From positions 248,001-312,000 of the forward strand of contig NC_021505.1 in NCBI RefSeq assembly GCF_000412675.1: a stretch of 64,000 nucleotides of DNA, in the 5' to 3' direction. Under the pieces are notes generated by a model. That model was not told the DNA's origin, searched no databases, and saw only the letters and a list, made by a program, of their open reading frames with translations. Source of the DNA: Pseudomonas putida NBRC 14164. Its GTDB lineage: Bacteria > Pseudomonadota > Gammaproteobacteria > Pseudomonadales > Pseudomonadaceae. This document shows, piece after piece, positions 54,456 to 64,000 of the stretch. Each line of letters begins with the position of its first letter. Within the stretch, counting starts at the first letter, position 1. The position numbers and the translations under genes are program-made.

Positions 54456-55421
54456 ATGCGCACAGTCTTCTTGCGTCGCGGTCTGGTCGCCCTGTTTGCG
54501 GCGGCTGTGTCCTTCGGCGCCATTACCCAAGCCCAGGCCGAAAGCCTGCGTATCGGTTACCAGAAATACGGCACCCTGGTGCTGCTCAAGGCCAAGGGCA
54601 CGCTGGAAAAGCGCCTGGCCGAGCAGGGCGTACAGGTGCAGTGGACCGAATTTCCCGGCGGCCCGCAGCTGCTTGAAGGGCTGAACGTCGGCTCCATCGA
54701 CTTTGGCGTTACCGGCGAAACCCCGCCCGTATTTGCCCAGGCCGCCGGCGCCGATCTGCTCTACGTGGCCTACGAGCCGCCAGCGCCGCACAGCGAAGCG
54801 ATCCTAGTGCCGAAGGGTTCGTCGATCCAGTCGATCAAGGAACTCAAAGGCAAGAAAGTCGCCCTCAACAAAGGCTCCAACGTCCACTACCTGCTGGTCC
54901 GCGCCCTGGAAGACGCCGGCCTCAAGTACAGCGATATCCAGCCGGTGTACCTGCCCCCTGCCGATGCCCGCGCCGCATTCGAGCGTGGCAGCGTCGATGC
55001 CTGGGTGATCTGGGACCCGTACCAGGCCGCTGCGGAAAAACAATTGCAGGCCCGTACCCTGCGTGACGGCAAGGGCCTGGTCGACAACCACCAGTTCTAC
55101 CTGGCCACCCGCAACTACGCGACTCAGCACCCGGCGGTGATCAACACCCTCATCGAGGAAGTGCGCGCCGTGGGCGAATGGTCGCAGGCCAACCCGCAGG
55201 AAGTGACCGACCAGGTGGCACCGCTGCTCGGCCTGCCTGCCGACATCACCCTGACCTCGGTCAAGCGCCAAGGCTACGGTGCAGCACCGCTGACTCCCGA
55301 GGTAGTGGCCGCACAACAGAAAATCGCCGACACCTTCCAGGCGCTCAAGCTGATACCCAAGCCGCTGAGCATCAAGGACGTGATCTGGACACCCCCGGCC
55401 AAGGTCGCTAGCGCGCCTTGA
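54456..55421 (+). CDS. ssuA: Sulfonate-binding periplasmic protein SsuA
   Basis: A 321-residue binding protein with a signal peptide ending ITQAQA-ESL. The aliphatic-sulfonate binding fold shows IGYQKYGTLVLLKAKGTLE, WTEFPGGPQLLEGLNVGSID and WVIWDPYQAA. It lies 85 bases after ssuE. It captures alkanesulfonates for SsuBC. Confidence 0.95.
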   Translation: MRTVFLRRGLVALFAAAVSFGAITQAQAESLRIGYQKYGTLVLLKAKGTLEKRLAEQGVQVQWTEFPGGPQLLEGLNVGSIDFGVTGETPPVFAQAAGADLLYVAYEPPAPHSEAILVPKGSSIQSIKELKGKKVALNKGSNVHYLLVRALEDAGLKYSDIQPVYLPPADARAAFERGSVDAWVIWDPYQAAAEKQLQARTLRDGKGLVDNHQFYLATRNYATQHPAVINTLIEEVRAVGEWSQANPQEVTDQVAPLLGLPADITLTSVKRQGYGAAPLTPEVVAAQQKIADTFQALKLIPKPLSIKDVIWTPPAKVASAP

Positions 55422-55480
55422 TTGATTCGCCTGTGCCGGGGCGCCGCCCTGGCTGAGCCACCCTTGAGGAGACAACTCCA

Positions 55481-56629
55481 ATGAGCCTTAATATTTTCTG
55501 GTTCCTCCCGACCCACGGTGACGGCAAGTACCTGGGCACTTCCGACGGCGCGCGTGCGGTCGACCACGGTTACCTGCAGCAGATCGCGCAGGCCGCCGAC
55601 CGTCTGGGCTTTGGTGGGGTACTGATCCCGACCGGCCGTTCCTGCGAGGATTCCTGGCTGGTGGCCGCGTCGCTGATCCCTGTGACCCAGCACCTGAAAT
55701 TCCTGGTTGCCCTGCGTCCGGGCATCATTTCGCCGACCGTGGCAGCACGCCAGGCTGCGACCCTGGATCGCCTGTCCAATGGCCGTGCCCTGTTCAACCT
55801 GGTAACCGGTGGCGACCCGGATGAACTGGCCGGTGATGGCCTGCACCTGAACCACCAGGAACGCTACGAAGCGTCGGTCGAGTTCACCCGTATCTGGCGC
55901 AAGGTGCTGGAAGGCGAAAACGTCGACTACGACGGCAAGCACATCCAGGTGAAGGGCGCCAAGCTGCTCTACCCGCCGATTCAGCAACCACGCCCGCCGC
56001 TGTATTTCGGCGGTTCCTCCGAGGCCGCTCAGGACCTGGCCGCCGAGCAGGTCGAGTTGTACCTGACCTGGGGCGAGCCGCCGTCAGCCGTTGCCGAGAA
56101 AATCGCCCAGGTGCGCGAAAAAGCGGCCGCTCAAGGCCGTGAAGTACGCTTCGGTATCCGCCTGCACGTGATTGTGCGGGAAACCAACGAAGAAGCCTGG
56201 GCCGCCGCCGACCGCCTGATCTCGCACCTGGACGATGACACCATCGCCCGTGCCCAGGCCTCGCTGGCGCGCTTCGACTCGGTGGGCCAGCAGCGCATGG
56301 CTGCCCTGCACGGCGGCAACCGCGACAACCTGGAAGTCAGCCCCAACCTGTGGGCAGGCGTTGGCCTGGTACGTGGCGGCGCCGGTACCGCGCTGGTAGG
56401 CGACGGCCCGACTGTCGCCGCGCGGGTGAAGGAATATGCCGACCTGGGGATCGATACCTTCATCTTCTCGGGTTATCCACACCTCGAAGAGTCTTACCGC
56501 GTTGCCGAGCTGCTGTTCCCGCACCTTGATGTTCAGCGCCCGGAGCAACCGAAAACCGGTGGCTACGTGAGCCCGTTCGGCGAGATGGTGGCCAACGACA
56601 TCCTGCCCAAATCCGTGTCGCAGAGCTGA
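55481..56629 (+). CDS. ssuD: FMNH2-dependent alkanesulfonate monooxygenase SsuD
   Basis: The 382-residue luciferase-like enzyme cleaves alkanesulfonates to aldehyde and sulfite using FMNH2 from SsuE and oxygen. It begins [19 protein letters not shown]. The conserved [24 protein letters not shown] and [13 protein letters not shown] are present. The mobile-loop region around 275-300 is intact. Length equals the E. coli enzyme within one residue. GAGGAG precedes the start. Confidence 0.97.
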   Translation: MSLNIFWFLPTHGDGKYLGTSDGARAVDHGYLQQIAQAADRLGFGGVLIPTGRSCEDSWLVAASLIPVTQHLKFLVALRPGIISPTVAARQAATLDRLSNGRALFNLVTGGDPDELAGDGLHLNHQERYEASVEFTRIWRKVLEGENVDYDGKHIQVKGAKLLYPPIQQPRPPLYFGGSSEAAQDLAAEQVELYLTWGEPPSAVAEKIAQVREKAAAQGREVRFGIRLHVIVRETNEEAWAAADRLISHLDDDTIARAQASLARFDSVGQQRMAALHGGNRDNLEVSPNLWAGVGLVRGGAGTALVGDGPTVAARVKEYADLGIDTFIFSGYPHLEESYRVAELLFPHLDVQRPEQPKTGGYVSPFGEMVANDILPKSVSQS

Positions 56630-56639
56630 GGGCCGGGCC

Positions 56640-57437
56640 ATGAGTCGTGCAACTTCCTCCACCCTGACCCAGCGCCTGGCGCCGTGGGCGCTGCCGGTGC
56701 TGCTGCTGGCAGTCTGGCAACTGGCGGTCAGCGCTGGCTGGCTGTCGACGCGCATCCTGCCGGCACCTAGCGCAGTGGTCAGCGCCGGTGTCGAGCTGGT
56801 GCGCAGCGGCGACATCTGGACCCACCTGGCCATCAGTGGCTGGCGTGCCGGCCTGGGCTTCGCCATCGGCGGCAGCATCGGCCTGGTACTGGGCTTCATC
56901 ACCGGCCTGTCGAACTGGGGCGAACGCCTGCTCGACAGCTCGGTGCAGATGATCCGCAACGTGCCGCACCTGGCGCTGATCCCGCTGGTGATCCTGTGGT
57001 TCGGTATCGACGAGTCGGCAAAGATCTTTCTGGTCGCGCTGGGCACGCTGTTCCCGATCTACCTGAACACCTATCACGGTATTCGCAACGTTGACCCGGC
57101 GCTGGTAGAGATGGCGCGCAGCTACGGCTTGTCCGGCTTCAGCCTGTTCCGCCAGGTGATCCTGCCGGGCGCGCTGCCATCGATCCTGGTGGGGGTGCGC
57201 TTCGCCCTGGGCTTCATGTGGCTGACCCTGATCGTGGCCGAAACCATTTCGGCGAATGCCGGCATCGGTTACCTGGCGATGAACGCCCGTGAGTTCCTGC
57301 AGACCGACGTGGTGGTACTGGCCATCGTCCTGTATGCCGTGCTTGGCAAACTCGCCGACCTCGCTGCCCGTGGCCTGGAACGTGTTTGGCTGCGCTGGCA
57401 CCCGGCCTATCAAGTGGCCAAGAAGGAGGGTGCATGA
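56640..57437 (+). CDS. ssuC: Sulfonate ABC transporter permease SsuC
   Basis: A 265-residue permease with about six hydrophobic segments and the EAA loop [20 protein letters not shown]. It starts 10 bases after ssuD and overlaps ssuB by 4 bases (ATGA). It is the sulfonate channel. Confidence 0.95.
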   Translation: MSRATSSTLTQRLAPWALPVLLLAVWQLAVSAGWLSTRILPAPSAVVSAGVELVRSGDIWTHLAISGWRAGLGFAIGGSIGLVLGFITGLSNWGERLLDSSVQMIRNVPHLALIPLVILWFGIDESAKIFLVALGTLFPIYLNTYHGIRNVDPALVEMARSYGLSGFSLFRQVILPGALPSILVGVRFALGFMWLTLIVAETISANAGIGYLAMNAREFLQTDVVVLAIVLYAVLGKLADLAARGLERVWLRWHPAYQVAKKEGA

Positions 57438-58246
57438 CTGTGCTCAAGGAACAGCCGCCACGCCTGCTGCGTGGCATCCCGCTGGCCTCCAATGGCCTGC
57501 GCAAGACCTTTGGCCAGCGCGAAGTGTTGAAGGGCATCGACCTGCACATTCCGGCCGGCCAGTTCGTTGCCATCGTTGGCCGCAGCGGCTGCGGCAAAAG
57601 CACCCTGCTGCGGCTGCTGGCCGGGCTCGACCAGCCCACTGGCGGGCAGTTGCTGGCCGGTGCTGCGCCGCTGGAAGAGGCCCGTGAAGAAACCCGCCTG
57701 ATGTTCCAGGACGCGCGCCTGCTGCCGTGGAAGAAGGTGATCGACAACGTTGGCCTGGGCCTGTCGGGTGATTGGCGCCCACGTGCGCTGGAAGCGCTGG
57801 ATGCGGTTGGCCTGGCCGACCGCGCCAATGAATGGCCGGCAGCCCTCTCCGGTGGCCAGAAGCAGCGTGTGGCCTTGGCCCGCGCCTTGATTCACCAGCC
57901 ACGCCTGCTGCTGCTGGATGAGCCGCTGGGTGCACTGGATGCATTGACCCGTATCGAAATGCAGCAACTGATCGAACGCCTGTGGCTTCAGCACGGCTTC
58001 ACTGTGCTGCTGGTCACCCACGATGTCAGCGAGGCAGTTGCCGTGGCTGACCGGGTGATCCTGATCGAGGACGGCGAAGTCGGGCTTGACCTTACGGTCG
58101 ACCTGGCACGGCCCAGGGCACTTGGTTCGCACCGCCTGGCCGCGCTGGAAAGCGAAGTGCTCAACCGTGTTCTGTCGGCTCCGGGCATTGCGCCCGAGCC
58201 GGACCCTGTAGCCCCGCTGCCCACGCAACTGCGTTGGGCGCACTGA
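57434..58246 (+). CDS. ssuB: Sulfonate ABC transporter ATP-binding protein SsuB
   Basis: The 270-residue ATPase starts at ATG 57434 after GGAGGG. It has Walker [11 protein letters not shown]-loop [12 protein letters not shown], signature LSGGQKQR, Walker [12 protein letters not shown] and THDVSE. An N-terminal part of about 20 residues precedes the core. It completes the SsuABC importer. Confidence 0.95.
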   Translation: MTVLKEQPPRLLRGIPLASNGLRKTFGQREVLKGIDLHIPAGQFVAIVGRSGCGKSTLLRLLAGLDQPTGGQLLAGAAPLEEAREETRLMFQDARLLPWKKVIDNVGLGLSGDWRPRALEALDAVGLADRANEWPAALSGGQKQRVALARALIHQPRLLLLDEPLGALDALTRIEMQQLIERLWLQHGFTVLLVTHDVSEAVAVADRVILIEDGEVGLDLTVDLARPRALGSHRLAALESEVLNRVLSAPGIAPEPDPVAPLPTQLRWAH

Positions 58247-58290
58247 ACCACTCACTTACCTGACTGAAGCCATAGAGAAGGAATGACATC

Positions 58291-58506
58291 ATGACCATCA
58301 AAGCCATCAACGTCCGCAACCAGTTCAAAGGCACCGTGAAAGAAATCCTCGAAGGCCCGGTACTGTCGGAAATCGACGTGCAGACTGCCTCGGGTATCGT
58401 CACTTCGGTCATCACCACCCGCTCGGTAAAAGAGCTGGAGCTGCAGGTTGGCAGCGAAGTGATTGCCTTTGTGAAATCGACTGAAGTGTCTATCGCCAAG
58501 CTGTGA
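58291..58506 (+). CDS. ssuF: Molybdopterin-binding (Mop/TOBE) protein SsuF
   Basis: This 71-residue protein consists of one Mop/TOBE domain (MTIKAINVRNQFKGTVKEIL ... ITTRSVKELELQVGSEV). It resembles small molybdate-binding molbindins. In Pseudomonas the ssu operon ends with ssuF, which is needed for sulfonate use, though its biochemical role is unclear. GAAGGA precedes the ATG. Confidence 0.93.
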   Translation: MTIKAINVRNQFKGTVKEILEGPVLSEIDVQTASGIVTSVITTRSVKELELQVGSEVIAFVKSTEVSIAKL

Positions 58507-58519
58507 TGAACGTGGCCCA

Positions 58520-58627
58520 TGGGGCTGCTTTGCAGCCCAATCGCCGGCAAGCCAGCTCCCACAGGTACTGCGCAGGTTTCAAGCCTTGTGTTGTACCTGT
58601 GGGAGCTGGCTTGCCGGCGATGAGGCC
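58520..58627. repeat. Paired REP element
   Basis: GGGGCTGCTTTGCAGCCC, TCGCCGGCAAGCCAGCTCCCACAGGTAC and an inverted copy, nearly the same as the pair at 10313-10418. It lies between the convergent ssuF and tetR. Confidence 0.92.
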
Positions 58628-58628
58628 T

Positions 58629-59261
58629 TCAAGGCTGACGCTTGGCCAGAAACGGCGGCAGGTATAACCCCAGATACGCCTCGAACACCCGCTTGCCTTC
58701 TTCGGCCATGCGCGGGGTGATCGCCTCGTGCAACTGCACCGACCGCGCATATACCCGGTCGCTCAGTTCCATGGCCAGGGCGAACACATCCACATCCAGC
58801 GGCATCACCGGCAGGTGAAAATGCTGGTCGAACAACTTGTGCATCAAGTCGCCCAGTTCCATGTCGTGCTGCCGGTCGGCCTGCACCACTTCGCTCAGGC
58901 CGTGCTGGGCCAGAATCAGCTGCCGCGCCGCAGCATCTTCGTTATAGATATCCAGCATGCGTTGCTCGATGAGCCGTGACAGCTGGTGCCAGGTGCTGAA
59001 CGCGCTGCTGTCGAACGGTGCGCTCAGGGCTTCACGAAACGCCCGGTGTACATCGGCCGTCAGCGCTTCCAGCAAGGCCGGCACGCTGGCGAAGAAGTGA
59101 TACACCGACGACGGTGGAATCTGCGCCCGCTCGGCCACGCTGTAGATGGAAAGTGCCGCCACCCCTTGTTCGGCCAGCAGCTCACGCGCAGCCGCCAGGA
59201 TCGCCTCGATCCTGGCCTGGCTGCTGGCGCGCGGCTTGCGCGAGGCGACGGCGCGGCTCAT
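58629..59261 (-). CDS. TetR family transcriptional regulator
   Basis: The 210-residue regulator has a TetR helix-turn-helix (residues about 15-62: RIEAILAAARELLAEQG ... SVAERAQIPPSSVYHFFAS) and a helical ligand domain. It starts one base inside the gshA stop (TGATG), so it is translated after gshA from the same message. The target and effector are unknown; control of gshA or of a thiol-stress response would be a guess from position. Confidence 0.9.
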   Translation of the reverse strand: MSRAVASRKPRASSQARIEAILAAARELLAEQGVAALSIYSVAERAQIPPSSVYHFFASVPALLEALTADVHRAFREALSAPFDSSAFSTWHQLSRLIEQRMLDIYNEDAAARQLILAQHGLSEVVQADRQHDMELGDLMHKLFDQHFHLPVMPLDVDVFALAMELSDRVYARSVQLHEAITPRMAEEGKRVFEAYLGLYLPPFLAKRQP

Positions 59262-60838
59262 CAGTTGCTGATCGCCAGGATGCTGGCCTGATAGGCGCCG
59301 ACGAACAGGTCGAAGTCACCGACCTCTTCCTGTTCCAGCTCGGACTGCTTGGTGAGCGATTCGCGGGCTAGTGTTTCGAACGCCTGTTGCTGTTCGTTGC
59401 TCAGTGGCTGTTCGCGGAATGTCTCGGCGTGGACACGGCTTTGGCGCAGGGAGAACTGGATGAAGGTTTCGTCGTGCTCGGTCATGCGTGCCAGCACTTG
59501 GGCTGACGGGGTCAGCGCGGCATCATCCACCTTGGCCTGCTGGGCATCCAGGGCTTTGCCGTGGGCATCGCCGCCTTGCGCCTGGTCGAGCAGGTCGGCC
59601 AGTGGCCGGATACGCTCAATCAGCTCGCTGGCCCAATCCTTCAGGGTGATCGGCTGGCCATCACGATGCAGCTCCAGGCCCGGGCGACGGCCTTCCTTCA
59701 CCACGGTCAGGAAGTTGTCGGTGCACTGGCGGCATTCGCCGTTGTCCAGCTGCGGGCTGTCTTCCAGGGCGCAGAACAGCAGGAACGCGTCGAGGAAGCG
59801 CGCCTCGGTCAGGTCGATACCTACCGGCAGGAACGGGTTGATGTCCAGGCAACGTACTTCCACATACTGCACGCCCCGCGAGGTCAGGGCCTGGATCGGC
59901 CGCTCGCCGGTGTAGGTGACGCGCTTGGGGCGGATGTTCGAGTAGTACTCGTTCTCGATCTGCAGAATGTTGGTGTTCAGCTGCACCCACTCGCCGTCCA
60001 CGTGCGTACCGACCTCGACATAAGGCGGGTAGGGCGTGCCCACGGCCTTGCGCAGGCTGTCGGTGTAGCTGGCCAGGTTGTTGTAGCAAGGCGTGAGGCC
60101 GGCCTGGGCGTTGCTCTGGTAGCCCAGGTCGCTCATGCGCAGGCTGGTGGCGTAGGGCAGGAACAGGGTTTCGGCGTCCAGCTCTTCGAGCTGGTGCGGG
60201 CGGCCACGCAGGAAGCCTTTGTCCAGCGCTGGCGAGGCGCCGAACAGGTACATCAGCAGCCAGCTGTAGCGGCGGAAGTTGCGGATCAGGGCGATGTAGG
60301 CTGACGACTGGTAGTCGCGGTTGTCTTGCGTGCTGCCTTCGGCTTCGCGCAGCAGAGGCCACAGGGCTTCGGGTAGCGAGAAGTTGTAATGGATACCGGC
60401 GATGCACTGCATGGTGCGGCCGTAGCGCAGGGCCAGGCCCTTGCGGTAGACGTGCTTGAGCTTGCCGATGTTCGAGCTGCCGTACTCGGCGATCGGGATG
60501 TCCTCCTCGGCCGGCAGCGTGCACGGCATCGACGGGCTCCACAGGTATTCGTCGCCCAGCTTGCTGTAGACGAAACGGTGGGTCTGTTCGAGGCTTTCGA
60601 GCACTTTGGCCGGGTCGGGCAGCGCTGGGGTGATGAACTCCAGCAGCGACTCGGAATAATCAGTGGTGATCTGCTCGTTGGTCAGCGCCGACCCCAGAGC
60701 TTCCGGGTGCGGGGTCTGGGCCAGGCGACCTTCGTCGGTCACGCGCAGGCATTCGCGCTCAATACCGTGCAGGCACTGCTTGAGCAGGGGAAGATTGGCG
60801 CCGAGCAGGCTCAGGCGGCGGTTGAGGAGTTCGCTCAA
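59261..60838 (-). CDS. gshA: Glutamate-cysteine ligase GshA
   Basis: The proteobacterial-type ligase makes gamma-glutamylcysteine, the first step of glutathione synthesis. I place the start at TTG 60838 (L-S-E-L-L-N-R-R), giving 525 residues. AAGGA lies 7 bases before it, while the GTG at 60853 has no ribosome site. Markers are GIERECLRV (substrate/Mg site), [24 protein letters not shown] and [12 protein letters not shown]. It sits next to the sulfur genes, matching a role as a cysteine consumer. Confidence 0.95.
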   Translation of the reverse strand: MSELLNRRLSLLGANLPLLKQCLHGIERECLRVTDEGRLAQTPHPEALGSALTNEQITTDYSESLLEFITPALPDPAKVLESLEQTHRFVYSKLGDEYLWSPSMPCTLPAEEDIPIAEYGSSNIGKLKHVYRKGLALRYGRTMQCIAGIHYNFSLPEALWPLLREAEGSTQDNRDYQSSAYIALIRNFRRYSWLLMYLFGASPALDKGFLRGRPHQLEELDAETLFLPYATSLRMSDLGYQSNAQAGLTPCYNNLASYTDSLRKAVGTPYPPYVEVGTHVDGEWVQLNTNILQIENEYYSNIRPKRVTYTGERPIQALTSRGVQYVEVRCLDINPFLPVGIDLTEARFLDAFLLFCALEDSPQLDNGECRQCTDNFLTVVKEGRRPGLELHRDGQPITLKDWASELIERIRPLADLLDQAQGGDAHGKALDAQQAKVDDAALTPSAQVLARMTEHDETFIQFSLRQSRVHAETFREQPLSNEQQQAFETLARESLTKQSELEQEEVGDFDLFVGAYQASILAISN

Positions 60839-60991
60839 GATGTATTCCTTCACGCGTCAGTCGCCCCAATATGGGGGTAGAGATAACGGTCTACAAGGGT
60901 AGGAAGAAAGGAACTGGCGTTGTCGCCTGGTTTACGCGGTTCCAGCAGTGCCAGCGCACTGCTGAAAATACCGCAGATACTGCTTGGTGAG

Positions 60992-61374
60992 CTAGAGAAC
61001 CGCGAAGGTTCCTTGCGCTTTAGCCACCAGCTTGTCGCCCTGGACTACGTCGGCGTCGACCACCAGGGTACGCCGCCCGGCGTGCAGCACACGGGCGGTG
61101 CACAGCACTTCGCCGTCGCTGACGGCGCGCATGTAGTTGATCTTGCACTCGATGGTGACACTTTGCTGGTCAAAGCCATGGCTGGCCGAGCAGGCCAGGC
61201 CCATGGCGATGTCCACCAGGCTGAAGATTGCCCCGCCGTGCAGCTTCTGGCCACGGTTGCGCAAGTGCGGCTCGAGGGCCAGGGCCACCTCGGCAACACC
61301 CGTGTCCAGGCGTTGCAGGCGGCAGCCCAGCAGCTGGCTGAAGGCGCTTTCGACGTATTCGCGGGGTACGTCCA

Positions 61375-61375
<1 letters not shown>
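60992..61375 (-). CDS. PaaI-type hot-dog thioesterase
   Basis: The 127-residue protein is a single hot-dog domain with the PaaI/thioesterase pattern RNRGQKLHGGAIFSLVDIAMG. The His-Gly-Gly and following Asp mark the active site. The start ATG 61375 overlaps the tex stop by one base. It is probably an acyl-CoA thioesterase of unknown acyl preference. About 150 bases without a gene separate it from gshA. Confidence 0.88.
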
Positions 61376-63699
<2,324 letters not shown>

Positions 63700-63916
63700 G
63701 TAAACCACCTGACATTTGTGAATACGGGGGTCGCCTGTGGGCTTTTCGCCCGGCGGCGCTGGATGAAAGCCGCGCATTATACCCATCGCAATCGGCTTGC
63801 GGTGATGGCGCCCAGCCAGCTGGAACTGGCGCCGGGGGAAAAATCTGCTAACAATGCTCACGCAACGTGCAGCAATGGCTACGCCATAATGCGCGGCGAA
63901 ATCAGAGGAGTTATTC
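63700..63916. promoter_or_regulatory. tex-ompR divergent promoter region
   Basis: This 217-base gap carries GAGGAG at 63905-63910 as the ompR ribosome site. I found no repeat or clear operator. Confidence 0.5.
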
Positions 63917-64000
63917 ATGACCGGCACCGCAAACACCGCTGAAGGTGACAAGATTCTCATCGTCGACGACGATCCGGGGCTTAGCAGCCTGCTGGAACGG
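63917..64000 (+). CDS. ompR: Response regulator OmpR (5' end only)
   Basis: Only the first 28 codons are in the window: [20 protein letters not shown] and onward to [17 protein letters not shown] is the beginning of a receiver domain with the acidic pocket DDD. Position beside tex, and what I recall of P. putida, indicate OmpR of the EnvZ-OmpR system. The rest lies beyond the right edge. Confidence 0.85.
   Translation, partial: MTGTANTAEGDKILIVDDDPGLSSLLER

Overview
The window comes from a fluorescent pseudomonad of the Pseudomonas putida group. The evidence is the high GC content, about fifteen paired REP hairpins of the type that fills P. putida intergenic spaces, and the gene content: gabD-gabT, metNIQ with SfnB-family genes, tcyJLN, epsC, betT, tauABCD, an OprE-like porin, lsfA, ssuEADCBF, gshA, tex and ompR. 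This order matches what I remember of P. putida chromosomes; no database was consulted.

Layout. (1) 1-6.4 kb, minus: an srfA-srfB-srfC operon (membrane protein, actin/Hsp70-like ATPase, P-loop GTPase-like protein), with srfC cut by the left edge. A divergent gene at 6.6-7.5 kb encodes a 301-residue protein with an amphipathic repeat region. A shared terminator and tRNA-Arg(CCG) follow. (2) 7.8-15.2 kb, plus: a tight operon of a GntR/HutC regulator, an AprA-like flavoprotein, an AprB-like ferredoxin, a complete ABC importer, a HEAT-repeat protein and a DUF971 protein. Its function is not known to me and it is the best candidate for an undescribed system. (3) 15.2-25.2 kb: a sulfate-ester scavenging island, with ABC importer genes atsC, atsB and atsR, alkylsulfatase dioxygenase atsK, LysR regulator sftR, TonB receptor sftP and arylsulfotransferase astA. 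(4) 25.5-28.4 kb: GABA catabolism (gabD, gabT). (5) 28.5-34.4 kb: a degenerate receiver-HDOD protein, a PAS-GGDEF cyclase, a membrane fatty-acid desaturase and a PAS-GGDEF-EAL protein. (6) 34.4-43.5 kb, minus: an organosulfur operon (two SfnB-family oxidoreductases, a DszA/NtaA-type monooxygenase, metQNI-type importer), then the cystine importer tcyJLN. (7) 43.9-47.1 kb: serine acetyltransferase epsC and choline transporter betT with a BetI-type operator. (8) 47.2-58.5 kb: tauABCD, an OprE-like porin, lsfA and ssuEADCBF. (9) 58.6-64 kb: a TetR regulator, gshA, a hot-dog thioesterase, tex, and the first 28 codons of ompR.

How it works together. Well over half the window serves sulfur supply when sulfate is scarce. 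It covers import of sulfate esters, sulfonates, taurine and cystine, and oxidative release of sulfite or sulfate by AtsK, TauD, SsuD and probably the SfnB/DszA-type enzymes. It also covers O-acetylserine synthesis (EpsC), glutathione synthesis (GshA) and peroxide defence under sulfate starvation (LsfA). Several of these promoters share a GGAATAA-like element that could be a CysB-type half site. Many genes within the operons overlap by 1-4 bases.
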